Assembly (NCBI GenBank): GCA_964250805.1
Contig: CAXUHG010000067.1
Location: forward strand, 1-29,449
Length of the DNA stretch: 29,449 bases
Direction of reading: 5' to 3'
Source: JBBQVS01 sp964250805
GTDB lineage: Bacteria > Chloroflexota > Ktedonobacteria > Ktedonobacterales > Ktedonobacteraceae
Position 1 is the first letter of the stretch; each line of letters opens with the position of its first letter. The position numbers and the translations under genes are program-made. Below the pieces are notes generated by a model, which did no database searches, was not told the DNA's origin, and saw nothing but the letters and a program-made list of their open reading frames with translations. Shown piece by piece: positions 1-7,554 of the stretch.

Positions 1-94
1 CGATGACAGTTATTTGTCGTTCTATCTCAGTACACTTCGCATATCTGAGATGACCGTGAGCAACAGAATGCTGTGTAGATACATGATAGCTTTC

Positions 95-949
95 TCAAGG
101 GAGACCGACTAGGAAAATCTTGCGGTTTTGAGGTAGCTTCTTGGTGTCATCAAGAAATACCCGCTTAAACTGCTGAGAGAAGTGCGATTGATCAAAAAAG
201 CCAGTTTCATTGGCAACATAACCCACCTCGAACCCTTGCACTAATAATGTTCTGGCACGAGCCAAGCGAAGCTGTGTCTGATAGGCATGGGGAGGCAAGC
301 CAACGGCTTGACGAAAGACGCGGGAGAGATGAAAGGGGCTGACGTTGACCACGTTAGCCAGCTCTTGCAGAGCAACCTCCTCTGTGCAATGTGCTTCTAG
401 ATACTCCTTCGTCCGCTCAATGGCTGGGTGGTCGCAACCCGACTGAGGAAGTACTTCAGCATCTTGGGCATAGGAGAACAGCGACTGAGCAACCAAGTGC
501 AGCAGCATCTCCTCTTGTTGGAGACGAGAAGTAGGAGCGAGCGAACTGACAAAGAGGTCACGCAAGGCCCTGCTCAAAGATGGATCAAAGAGGGAATGGC
601 TAGGAAAATGGGGCAGGGGTTTTTCCCATTGGAACATCTCTTTGGCGATCTGTTGTAGCCAAACAGGATCAAGACACATACAAGAGAAGGTGATGTCTTT
701 AGCCTCACAGGTCCAAGCTTCTCCAGGCTCACACACATAAAAGGCACCATCGACAAAATGGTCATGCACATGAGTGTTTTGATACTGAAAGTTCGCTGTT
801 CCTGATTGTATAGAGACAATCACATACTCCTGAAAAAAATGTCGGATAGAGGGGGTAGTGACTGCATTTCCTTGGAAGAATTCGAGTTGCTTAAACTGCC
901 ACGGTCGCCACACCTTGACATTGCCTTCAACTACTTCGAGAGTTTTCAT
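95..949 (-). CDS. AraC-family transcriptional regulator, C-terminal tail frameshifted
   Basis: DNA-binding regulator with an N-terminal cupin-like ligand domain (about residues 25-110) and a C-terminal pair of helix-turn-helices (about 180-270). The sequence shows the usual first HTH (ALQELANVVNVSPFHLSRVFRQ) and second HTH signature (ETGFFDQSHFSQQFKRVF). I start at ATG 949 (MKTLEVVEGN), since AGGATG lies about 10 nt upstream; ATG 970 in the same frame is possible. After FKRVF the family normally continues with a TPxxY-type tail. Here that tail (MTPRSYLKTARFS, stop at 109-111) is in another frame, so the last 20 or so residues look out of frame after a 1-nt indel near 148-158. The DNA-binding helices are intact and the protein may still work. 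Effector and targets are unknown; no enzyme gene is adjacent. Confidence 0.85.
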   Translation of the reverse strand: MKTLEVVEGNVKVWRPWQFKQLEFFQGNAVTTPSIRHFFQEYVIVSIQSGTANFQYQNTHVHDHFVDGAFYVCEPGEAWTCEAKDITFSCMCLDPVWLQQIAKEMFQWEKPLPHFPSHSLFDPSLSRALRDLFVSSLAPTSRLQQEEMLLHLVAQSLFSYAQDAEVLPQSGCDHPAIERTKEYLEAHCTEEVALQELANVVNVSPFHLSRVFRQAVGLPPHAYQTQLRLARARTLLVQGFEVGYVANETGFFDQSHFSQQFKRVFLDDTKKLPQNRKIFLVGLP

Positions 950-1051
950 CAACACTTTACATCCTATCATCTCTTTTTTGCGAGAATATTAGAGTTACTT
1001 CTAGCAGAGATGCATGTAGAGAGATATTGACAACAGTAGCAGAAATACAAG

Positions 1052-1111
1052 AAGCAAGAAAGACAGTGGTTGACAGTGGACAACCACTGTCAACCACTGT
1101 CTTTCTTGCTT
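1052..1111 (-). terminator. Perfect 28-bp stem-loop between two minus-strand genes
   Basis: Positions 1052-1079 and 1084-1111 are exact inverted complements with a 4-nt loop (ACAA). It starts 17 nt after the stop of the YCF48-like lipoprotein gene and lies upstream of the AraC gene, where a transcription terminator is expected. Each arm also contains an internal repeat of ACAGTGG. No long T-run follows on the minus strand, so factor-independent termination is inferred from position and stem strength. Confidence 0.7.
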
Positions 1112-1128
1112 ACACGGCAGTTACAAGA

Positions 1129-2403
1129 CTATTCCTGCCGCCACGTATGACCACCATCAGTTGTAGAGACTAAGATTCTTGTGCCATTGACAGTTCCGAT
1201 TGCCCAACCGTCAGATGCATTCACAAAACTCATTTGCACAAGCTTGTATTGTGCTGCATTTCCCGACACCAAGTGCCACTGTTGCCAGTTTGCGCTGGTC
1301 GTTGCATACAGTTGACTCGTGCTGTCTATCGCCCATGCATGAGTTGTATTTGCACCATAGATGCTAGCGGTGGACAGAAGATGGAATGGGGCTAACGCTT
1401 GTGGGGCGTTCCAGGTCTTGCCGCCATTCGCTGTCGTATAGAGTGCCGTTCCTGTTGTTCCATTGGGCAAGGAGACAGAAACAGGGAGAATGCCTTGATT
1501 GCCGAAGAAGACTGGAGGGGTTGTCTGGTAGAAGCCATTTGGCTGAACACCTGGGAGGGCTTGACGTTGCCAATTCAATCCACCATTATGCGTGACAGAG
1601 AGCCAGGGAATACTTGAGGCAGTACTTCCCGTTGCCCATCCATTCTGGGCATCCTGAAAAGAGATACCATTTTTTATACCTTCACGTGACAAACCACTCG
1701 ATCCATCGGTGCTTGCAACTTTTCTCCATATGAGTCCACCATCAGTGGTCCCGAAGATGTCTACACTTTCACTCCCCGCGCCAGGACCACCATTCGTCGC
1801 CACTTCAACCCACCCATCTTGCGTATTCACAAAATTTGGAGTACCAGGAGAGTCAGAGGCATTTGTGGAAAGGACGGTGGATGCTGGTTGCCATGTTTGA
1901 CCGCCATCGAGAGTGCGTACTACTCGAATGGGATTGAGGTTGCCGCTAGGAGCGACATCTCTGACCACAATCCATGCAACGCGTGCATTCAAGAAGTCGC
2001 CAGCGACAATCCTCAATTGTGAACTGGTTGTCGCTTGTCCAGCAGGAGACCACGATGTGCCACCGTCAGCGGTCTTCAAGACGGTCGAGGGAGTGAAGCC
2101 CCAGCCACTCGTGGGAGTGAGCATACGGATACTGGTGAATTGAAGCTTTTTTGCAGGAATACTTCCTGCGGGTAATGCAACGGAACTCTTTCCCGTCCCT
2201 GCATGTGCAGGAACGGTTGTACTTCCACCTGCTGTAGCGGTGGAGACAGGTCCTGCGGCTGATGCTGTGCCGAGAGTTGTTCCACCGGTATTGCCACACG
2301 CTGTAAGCACTATCGTGAAAAGGAGCACGCTAAGTGCCAGAAGCAATCCAAACAGAGGATGCCGACCGTCTATACGTTGTAGGATGCGAGTTGTTCTTTG
2401 CAT
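1129..2403 (-). CDS. YCF48/BNR-repeat beta-propeller lipoprotein
   Basis: Predicted exported lipoprotein of 424 aa. The start at ATG 2403 (MQRTTRILQR) is chosen because GGAG sits 6 nt upstream; GTG 2451 and ATG 2415 are in-frame alternatives. Residues 13-36 form a signal peptide ending in the lipobox LTAC with Cys36 as lipidation site, followed by a low-complexity Thr/Gly/Ala linker to about residue 85. The rest is a propeller with at least six repeats carrying the sialidase/YCF48 signature (TADGGTSW, LDGGQTW, TDGGLIW, HNGGLNW, ANGGKTW, TDGGHTW). Such folds are used as binding or assembly scaffolds; the ligand cannot be read from the sequence. It lies downstream of, and on the same strand as, a transmembrane Ser/Thr kinase with 300 nt between them and ends at a strong hairpin. 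Confidence 0.88.
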   Translation of the reverse strand: MQRTTRILQRIDGRHPLFGLLLALSVLLFTIVLTACGNTGGTTLGTASAAGPVSTATAGGSTTVPAHAGTGKSSVALPAGSIPAKKLQFTSIRMLTPTSGWGFTPSTVLKTADGGTSWSPAGQATTSSQLRIVAGDFLNARVAWIVVRDVAPSGNLNPIRVVRTLDGGQTWQPASTVLSTNASDSPGTPNFVNTQDGWVEVATNGGPGAGSESVDIFGTTDGGLIWRKVASTDGSSGLSREGIKNGISFQDAQNGWATGSTASSIPWLSVTHNGGLNWQRQALPGVQPNGFYQTTPPVFFGNQGILPVSVSLPNGTTGTALYTTANGGKTWNAPQALAPFHLLSTASIYGANTTHAWAIDSTSQLYATTSANWQQWHLVSGNAAQYKLVQMSFVNASDGWAIGTVNGTRILVSTTDGGHTWRQE

Positions 2404-2582
2404 TGTTTTCTCCATGCCTAGTACGACAATGTTCCGTATTCCCTTTCCCACATCTCCTCATTTCTTCCAACTCCTGAACAATCTCCTGCAGAAAACTGTT
2501 GAGAATGGTGTTGAGAAACCTTACGATAGAAGTAACGCACTCCGTTGCAGAATAAATGCGCTTTTTGCTGTCTCTCTCTGAC

Positions 2583-2600
2583 ATGTGAAGAAGTTCACAT
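2583..2600. promoter_or_regulatory. Palindrome upstream of the lipoprotein gene
   Basis: ATGTGAA-GAAG-TTCACAT is a perfect 7-bp inverted repeat with a 4-nt centre. It lies about 180 nt upstream of the lipoprotein start, in the spacer after the kinase gene. The layout is operator-like, but no clear -35/-10 pair could be assigned and the binding protein is unknown. Confidence 0.35.
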
Positions 2601-2751
2601 TTCGCGCATTTCCAAATGTTCGTCTCCTTCTTGTCCGGCGTGAAGAGAGTGAGCCGTAGCACCGCACGGAGAACTGCTGTCTCGTTTCTCTTGAAGAGAC
2701 CCTAGATGTCTTTCCTCTCAGCGAAGTTGCTGCATGCGTAGAGATGTCATG

Positions 2752-4677
2752 TCACGAATTTTCCTGAAGATCAGCCGTGAAGAGTTTCCAGACGCCCTGC
2801 TCCTGCCCAACAGCATAATTCCCACTATAGGTAGTCGTTGCTGTGCCTCCCTTCTCTTCTTCTGTCGTCTTGAGAACAACTTGTACCGTAGAGACGGTCG
2901 CTGAGAGTTGCGTGACGGTCGTGATTGTTATCTCATCATGTTTCGTTGCGCCAAAGCCCTTCGCAAATTGAGTATACGTATGAGTGCCTTGATACTCTGC
3001 ATCCCAAAGTTGATAGGCAGTATAGTAGTCAGATGCATTAATTGCCTGATAGTAGTGGTACACAACAGCCTCAGCTTGATCTTGATTCTGTGCCGATGGA
3101 GTTGCAAGAGGAGAGGAGGTTCCGGTTTGCTGAAGATCAGCGCGCAATAATTTCCAGGTGCCGTTCTCCTGTCCAACGATATAGTGTCCTTCAAACGCTG
3201 CAAGACGTGTTCCTGACGATGTTGCCTGAGTTGCGTAGAGCGTTATCTCCACAGTTATTGTGCCATCGTTTTGCAGTGTTGTCACACGTACCACAACATC
3301 ATCATGCGTTGTCGTTGAGAAGCCCGTTGAAAATTGAGGATACGTCAATGATTTCTGGTAGTCGCTTCCCCACTGATTATACGCATCCTGATAATTCGCT
3401 TGATTAATGTCGTCGTAGTAATGCTGTACAAGAGCTTGTGCTTGCTGTGAGGACGTTGACGTTTGTGTGGGGAAGAGTGTTGCTGTGGATGCGATTCTTG
3501 GTGTGGATGTGGCTGATGTGGACGTTCCACTCGATTGAGAAGGAACTCCTCTCCAGAAGCCTTTCATAACTTGTTGTTCAACAAGAAGCCCGCCAAGCAG
3601 AAGCAGAAGAACGAGGGCGAGAGCGAGAAACGGCCCTCTTCGCGTGCCACTTGGCAACGAAGACAAACGCGAGGGCTGTTTCTCACTATGTGCATTGGTG
3701 CCAGAGGAAAGGGAGCCATCGTTCTGCTCGTATACCTCTTTTTGTAGTAGGACCGTTGGGAGCGTTGGCATCGTTGTACGCGGAAGTTCTCTGTTCCACG
3801 ACGTAGTATGCGCCATAGAAACTGCATTGCGTAATGCATCTATCAACTCCCCTGCCGACTGATATCGGTCTTCTGGAGCTTTCGCAAGGGCTTTATGCAC
3901 AACTCCATCAATATCCATAGAAAGAGATGAGTTGATTTTATAGAGATGTGGAGGGAGTTCTTGAACGTGCTTTGCCGCAACCAGAAAGGGAGAAGTTCCT
4001 TGAAAAGGCATTTGTCCACAAAGCAATTGGAAGATGACCACGCCAAGCTCGTAGATATCCGCTCGAGTATCGACGTGACGACCCTGTACCATCTCTGGTG
4101 CCATATAGTTCATCGAGCCAAGAAAGAGACCTGAATGTGTTTGAACAGTACTCTGCAGAGTATGCCCATCAGGAAGAAGACGCGCGATGCCAAAGTCGGC
4201 GAGGACGAGGCGTCCATCAGTATGGAACAGCATATTACCAGGCTTGATGTCTCGATGCACAATTCTATGCAAATGAGCGTAATCAAGAGCAGCAGCAATT
4301 TGTTCCATGTACAGAAGTGTTTCTTGAGGGGAAAGTGTGCCACGTGATGTGAGCAGATCACGAAGACTTCCCCCAGCCAGATAGGGCATCACGAGGTAGG
4401 CAAGGTCAGCCTGCTCTCCATATTCATAGATAGGGAGAATATTTATGTGATCGAGTTGTGCCACAACATCAGCCTCGCGTCGAAAACGTGCAAGAAACTG
4501 CAAACGTTCTTCCTCTGGCACCAGCGTGCGTGGATGCAATATCTTCACCGCAACCTCTCGTGCGGGACGTGTCTGTTGTGCAAGAAAGACCATTCCCATG
4601 CCGCCAGTACCAAGAAGTCTCTCTAAGACACAGGTTCCAAGTGTTGTTCCTACAAGCGTGCTCGTTTTGCTCTGCAC
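2752..4677 (-). CDS. PknB-like transmembrane Ser/Thr protein kinase with duplicated sensor module
   Basis: Membrane kinase of 641 aa. The start at GTG 4677 follows AGGAGGAGAG, far better placed than the upstream TTG or ATG. The kinase domain spans about residues 14-285: glycine loop GTGGMG (23-28), Lys45 in VAVKI, Glu68, HRDIKPGN with Asp143, Lys145 and Asn148, DFG (161-163) and MAPEM, so all catalytic residues are present. A juxtamembrane linker leads to one membrane helix (about 349-366), then a Ser/Thr-rich stalk and two related modules of about 105 residues (412-516 and 533-638). Both share HYY...AN/AS-Y-AY-W-YQ...TY-QF--GF...HD and end in GxWKL--ADLQ. These look like NTF2-like extracytoplasmic domains; that fold is my inference. 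Substrates are unknown; the YCF48-like lipoprotein is the next gene. Confidence 0.95.
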   Translation of the reverse strand: MQSKTSTLVGTTLGTCVLERLLGTGGMGMVFLAQQTRPAREVAVKILHPRTLVPEEERLQFLARFRREADVVAQLDHINILPIYEYGEQADLAYLVMPYLAGGSLRDLLTSRGTLSPQETLLYMEQIAAALDYAHLHRIVHRDIKPGNMLFHTDGRLVLADFGIARLLPDGHTLQSTVQTHSGLFLGSMNYMAPEMVQGRHVDTRADIYELGVVIFQLLCGQMPFQGTSPFLVAAKHVQELPPHLYKINSSLSMDIDGVVHKALAKAPEDRYQSAGELIDALRNAVSMAHTTSWNRELPRTTMPTLPTVLLQKEVYEQNDGSLSSGTNAHSEKQPSRLSSLPSGTRRGPFLALALVLLLLLGGLLVEQQVMKGFWRGVPSQSSGTSTSATSTPRIASTATLFPTQTSTSSQQAQALVQHYYDDINQANYQDAYNQWGSDYQKSLTYPQFSTGFSTTTHDDVVVRVTTLQNDGTITVEITLYATQATSSGTRLAAFEGHYIVGQENGTWKLLRADLQQTGTSSPLATPSAQNQDQAEAVVYHYYQAINASDYYTAYQLWDAEYQGTHTYTQFAKGFGATKHDEITITTVTQLSATVSTVQVVLKTTEEEKGGTATTTYSGNYAVGQEQGVWKLFTADLQENS

Positions 4678-5137
4678 TGCTTTCTCTCCTCCTAGATATG
4701 GTATGAACTTCTCTTCTTCCCTCATGAGCAAGTATGCGATATGCTAACAGCGCGACTTGTTGAGGTTCATAAGAAAATCCTAGTTTCTCCAGTGATTTAA
4801 AAACACCGTTATCATGATCTGAGCAAAAAATACGGTATGTAGCTTGGTCGCCAATGCCAATACTTTTTGGCTCCCTGAAAACGTGTTCTCACGACCGCTG
4901 ACGCGCGGAGTTTACTCTAACGTCGTCTTCAGAAGGTTCTAACGTGAGGACGTCGTGTGAAGCGGTAAGACGCTTGAGCACAGATTCAGCTATTACGTGA
5001 GACTTACAAGGCTTTTAGGTGCAATTTGGATAGACACACTTATTATTTTTATTCAATTGTTTCAATGTTTTACGCAACGGTTCAATATGCTGAAGATCAG
5101 GTTTTTGCTCCATATTCTTAATTACTCCCGAACACAA
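4678..5137. other. Non-coding stretch between kinase gene and decayed gene
   Basis: No open frame here resembles a gene. It must hold the kinase promoter, since the kinase is transcribed leftwards, with its strong Shine-Dalgarno at about 4684-4697. I could not assign a convincing -35/-10 pair. The AT-rich part at about 5030-5115 holds no clear hairpin. Confidence 0.4.
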
Positions 5138-5567
5138 TTAAGGTTTTTTGCTTTCTCTGTTGTGTCGCGATAATTTGCCATGTTCCATATCGCTTGTGCC
5201 AAGAACGCGTTCGATAGTCCCCTCCTTCACTTTGTCGGCGAGTGCTAAGATATTGGTGATGACCAACCATAGCTGCGCCATCTGCTTCATGAGTCGCTGC
5301 ACCTCCTGACTGACATTGCTGAGGAGTGAGCGATTGCGCGGTCCGGCGTTGCAGTTGCCCGTCAAATAACAAAAGATCGTTCTTCTGAATGGTGAATACC
5401 TCGATCATGCGTCCGACGGTGAAAGTATTGAGGACATGCGGCTTCGATCGCACGGGTTGGAGCGTCTGATACTGCCCCTGTGCCGCTTCCAGCATCCCGT
5501 CGATGTGCGAGGTAATGAGCGCGAGCTGGCTGATGGGTTGCCATTGCGGTTGTGGTTGTTGAGACAT
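5138..5567 (-). pseudogene. Frameshifted small gene of unknown function
   Basis: The reading frame starts at ATG 5567 (MSQQPQPQWQ) with GGAGAA about 7 nt upstream, a convincing translation start. It continues as a predicted helical protein through NTFTVGRMIEVFTIQKNDLLLFDGQ to LTPQQ. At about 5310-5325 the coherent frame moves by one register into SQEVQRLMKQMAQLWLVITN and runs on to a stop at 5138. Joined, it would encode about 143 residues with an amphipathic helical C-terminal half. I do not recognise the family. It follows another broken gene on the same strand about 100 nt upstream, suggesting a former operon. Loss by mutation and a sequencing error cannot be told apart from this copy alone, but the neighbours are broken too. 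Confidence 0.6.
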
Positions 5568-5671
5568 TGAGTACTTCTCCTGGCATATTTTTCTCAGTAT
5601 ACGGGTATGCGTCAAGACAGGCAAGGGATGCGAAAACTGGTTCTGTTCTCTCCAACGAACCCGACGTTGCG

Positions 5672-6114
5672 TCAGGAGGACCGATCTCCCCACTCATCCC
5701 GAAACATCTGCATGTCCTCGTCCGTGTCCACTGAGGCGTTCTCTTCGTTCTCCTCCTGTGCCAGCTCGGTATCAGTGTCAGGAAGGGGATACCACCACAC
5801 TAAGATCCGTTGGGCTTCATGGTTGAGTACGTCTCCACGTTGCACCGCGTGGTCAAGATCGCCGAATGGAGCGACGAAGAGGGGGACCCGCATAGTAGTA
5901 GACGTGCGTATAGTGACGCCATGCGTGGGGGATGTGCTCCTGTGTATACACTTCCCCCTCCTTTGCTTTGAGGGCGTGATAGGTGTAGCCGTGATAGTCC
6001 TTCTCGATCACGAGCAAGCGCAGAATGTGTGAGAGCATCGCCTCTGATTTGCGCGATAGTTCGGGATTTGTGGTGCAACGGAACAGGAAAGTGGTCGAAG
6101 GCCAACTGCGTCAT
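5672..6114 (-). pseudogene. Gene of unknown function with two frameshifts
   Basis: Three overlapping frames can be joined into one sensible protein: MTQLAFDHFPVPLHHKSR from ATG 6114, then SEAMLSHILRLLVIEKDYHG up to HYTHVYYYAG, then VPLFVAPFGDLDHAVQRGDV to a very acidic end (stop 5672). The shifts fall near 6045 and near 5885, the second inside a five-base C/G run, where indels are common in both nature and sequencing. The result would be about 145 aa with no motif I recognise. It is the middle member of a minus-strand row of three broken genes (HEAT-like gene, this one, the MSQQ gene). Confidence 0.55.
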
Positions 6115-6270
6115 AAAAACATTCTATATAAATGGTTAAGAAGTGCAGAACAAGCAAGGAGTAACAAAGAGAGAGGTCAAACACCGTAGAAACTTTTTTC
6201 ATCCATCGGCTTGAGAAGACAAGCGAAAGCTTCAACCATTTTCCTGTTCCGTTGCACCACAAACCTCGAA
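6060..6270. repeat. Inverted duplicate of the 5' end of a decayed gene
   Basis: Positions 6060-6095 (minus) and 6235-6270 (plus) match at 33 of 36 bases in opposite orientation. Both read FxHFPVPLHHK in translation. The minus copy is the start of the pseudogene ending at 5672. The plus copy is an orphan fragment that runs only to about 6315, where it meets the 3' end of the HEAT-like pseudogene. The 140 bp between them hold no gene. Confidence 0.6.
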
Positions 6271-6314
6271 TCAGTGAGGAACGTGAACAGAAGCTCTTTG
6301 GAAATACGTGTGCC

Positions 6315-6713
6315 TCAGAGCGGGAGATACTCCGTCATAGCCTCGCGTAGCCAGGGATGTTCCTCGGAGTCGTGCAAGATGCGAAGAAAGAGACCAAGTG
6401 TTTCCTCCGCTTTCACCACAGCCAGGGTATGGGCAACCCCCATCCGCAGAAACACGGAAGAGGTCTCCCAGTCAGCAAGTATGGTCATCAATGCTTGGAT
6501 GGGAAGTGGTGTGTTGATCTCGCACATCAGTCTCAGGAGAGATGATTGCTTCTGGGCATTAGACGTCGAGTTGAGCCGATCTAGCAGAAATTGAGGTTCA
6601 ATTTAGTCCAGGTAGCCATCCTTCTGTAACGCTTCCAGCGTGTCTAAACGATGGTGAAGGTCAGCCGACTGGCACTCGTGAAGCAGATGAAGATACCAGA
6701 TATTGTTGTCCAT
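6315..6713 (-). pseudogene. HEAT-like repeat protein gene with an in-frame stop
   Basis: One frame reads MDNNIWYLHLLHECQSADLH from ATG 6713 to GYLD, then TAA at 6603-6605, then continues without a shift as IEPQFLLDRLNSTSN and QALMTILADWETSSVFLRMG to EAMTEYLPL and TGA at 6315. The second part has the paired-helix, leucine-rich pattern of HEAT-like repeats, used as adaptor or scaffold modules. Without the TAA the protein would be about 132 aa. A single substitution (for example CAA or AAA to TAA) explains the break. It is the first gene of the decayed minus-strand row. The next gene upstream is the divergent TetR regulator. Confidence 0.6.
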
Positions 6714-6856
6714 ATGGTTCCCTTTCTCGCGCACCTCTCCACCTTTATTGTACCATAGTAGGGGTATCACTACTTGCGCTGTCACCAGCCGCAAAGCAGT
6801 AGGCACGACGGACACAAACGAGAAGACGAGATATTGCAGAAATATTCGCTCTGCCC

Positions 6857-6898
6857 TTGCAAAAAGCTTTCCTTTGGGTTATACTGAGTAAGTACTCA
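6857..6898 (+). promoter_or_regulatory. Sigma70-type promoter with overlapping TetR operator
   Basis: A -35 TTGCAA (6857-6862), a 17-bp spacer and a -10 TATACT (6880-6885) place the start site near 6892. The palindrome TGAGTAAGTACTCA (6885-6898) overlaps the last -10 base and the start site. The same half-sites recur at 7510-7533 before the aldo/keto reductase gene, so autoregulation by the TetR protein at 6924 is the natural reading. Confidence 0.75.
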
Positions 6899-6923
6899 TT
6901 CATTAGCCGGGCGGTGATATTGT

Positions 6924-7496
6924 ATGGCAAGACCCAAAAGTCTAGATAAACGCAACGCTATCCTTGTGGCAGCAACTGAGTTGATTGCTGAGCAGGGCTT
7001 GAGCGTTTCCACTTCTAAAATCTCGCAGGTTGCTGGGATCGCGGAGGGGACTCTGTTTACCTACTTCGAGACCAAGGAGAGGTTGCTCAACGACCTGTAT
7101 CTGGTGCTGAAGAGTGGGGAGCGCGAGGTCATGATGCGCGATTATCCCTTTCAGGCGAGCTTAGAGGAGCGTGTACGTCACTTCTGGAATACGAATGTTG
7201 CTTTCGGTGTGAACCATCCGGATAAATATAAGGTTATGATCCTGTTAAGCGTTTCGGATCACATTAATGAACAGGTCAAGCGTCTGGGAAGGGAGGGATA
7301 CGAAGCACTGGAGGGGATGCTGCAAGAATGCCTTGGCTACGGGGCTCTCAAGGACCAACCGTCTGAATTTGGTCTTGCCCTACTCCTCTCACTCATGAAT
7401 ATGACGATTACACTCATTCTTCAACATCCTGCGGAAGCACTCAGCTTCCGTAACGCTGGTTTTACTGCTTTCTGGCATGCAGTGACAAAGATTTAA
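6924..7496 (+). CDS. TetR-family transcriptional regulator
   Basis: Repressor of 190 aa. The N-terminal HTH (about residues 10-57) is clear: AATELIAEQGLSVSTSKISQ, then VAGIAEGTLFTYFETKERLL. The C-terminal ligand and dimer domain is divergent, as usual. The ATG at 6924 lies about 32 nt after the predicted transcription start. A palindrome typical of this family overlaps its promoter and recurs in front of the aldo/keto reductase gene 58 nt downstream. This suggests it represses itself and the reductase, and is released by a small molecule, perhaps a carbonyl compound (inference). Confidence 0.93.
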   Translation: MARPKSLDKRNAILVAATELIAEQGLSVSTSKISQVAGIAEGTLFTYFETKERLLNDLYLVLKSGEREVMMRDYPFQASLEERVRHFWNTNVAFGVNHPDKYKVMILLSVSDHINEQVKRLGREGYEALEGMLQECLGYGALKDQPSEFGLALLLSLMNMTITLILQHPAEALSFRNAGFTAFWHAVTKI

Positions 7497-7509
7497 TTTT
7501 TACCACATT

Positions 7510-7533
7510 AAATGAGTGCCTAAGTACTCATTT
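7510..7533. promoter_or_regulatory. Second TetR operator, before the aldo/keto reductase gene
   Basis: AAATGAGT and ACTCATTT form perfect 8-bp arms around an 8-bp centre. The right half (AAGTACTCATT) is identical to that of the operator at 6885-6898; the spacing between half-sites is 4 bp longer. It ends 7 nt before the GGAAGGA ribosome site of the reductase gene, so it can control that gene separately from read-through. Confidence 0.65.
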
Positions 7534-7554
7534 AATAAAAGGAAGGAATGTTCG

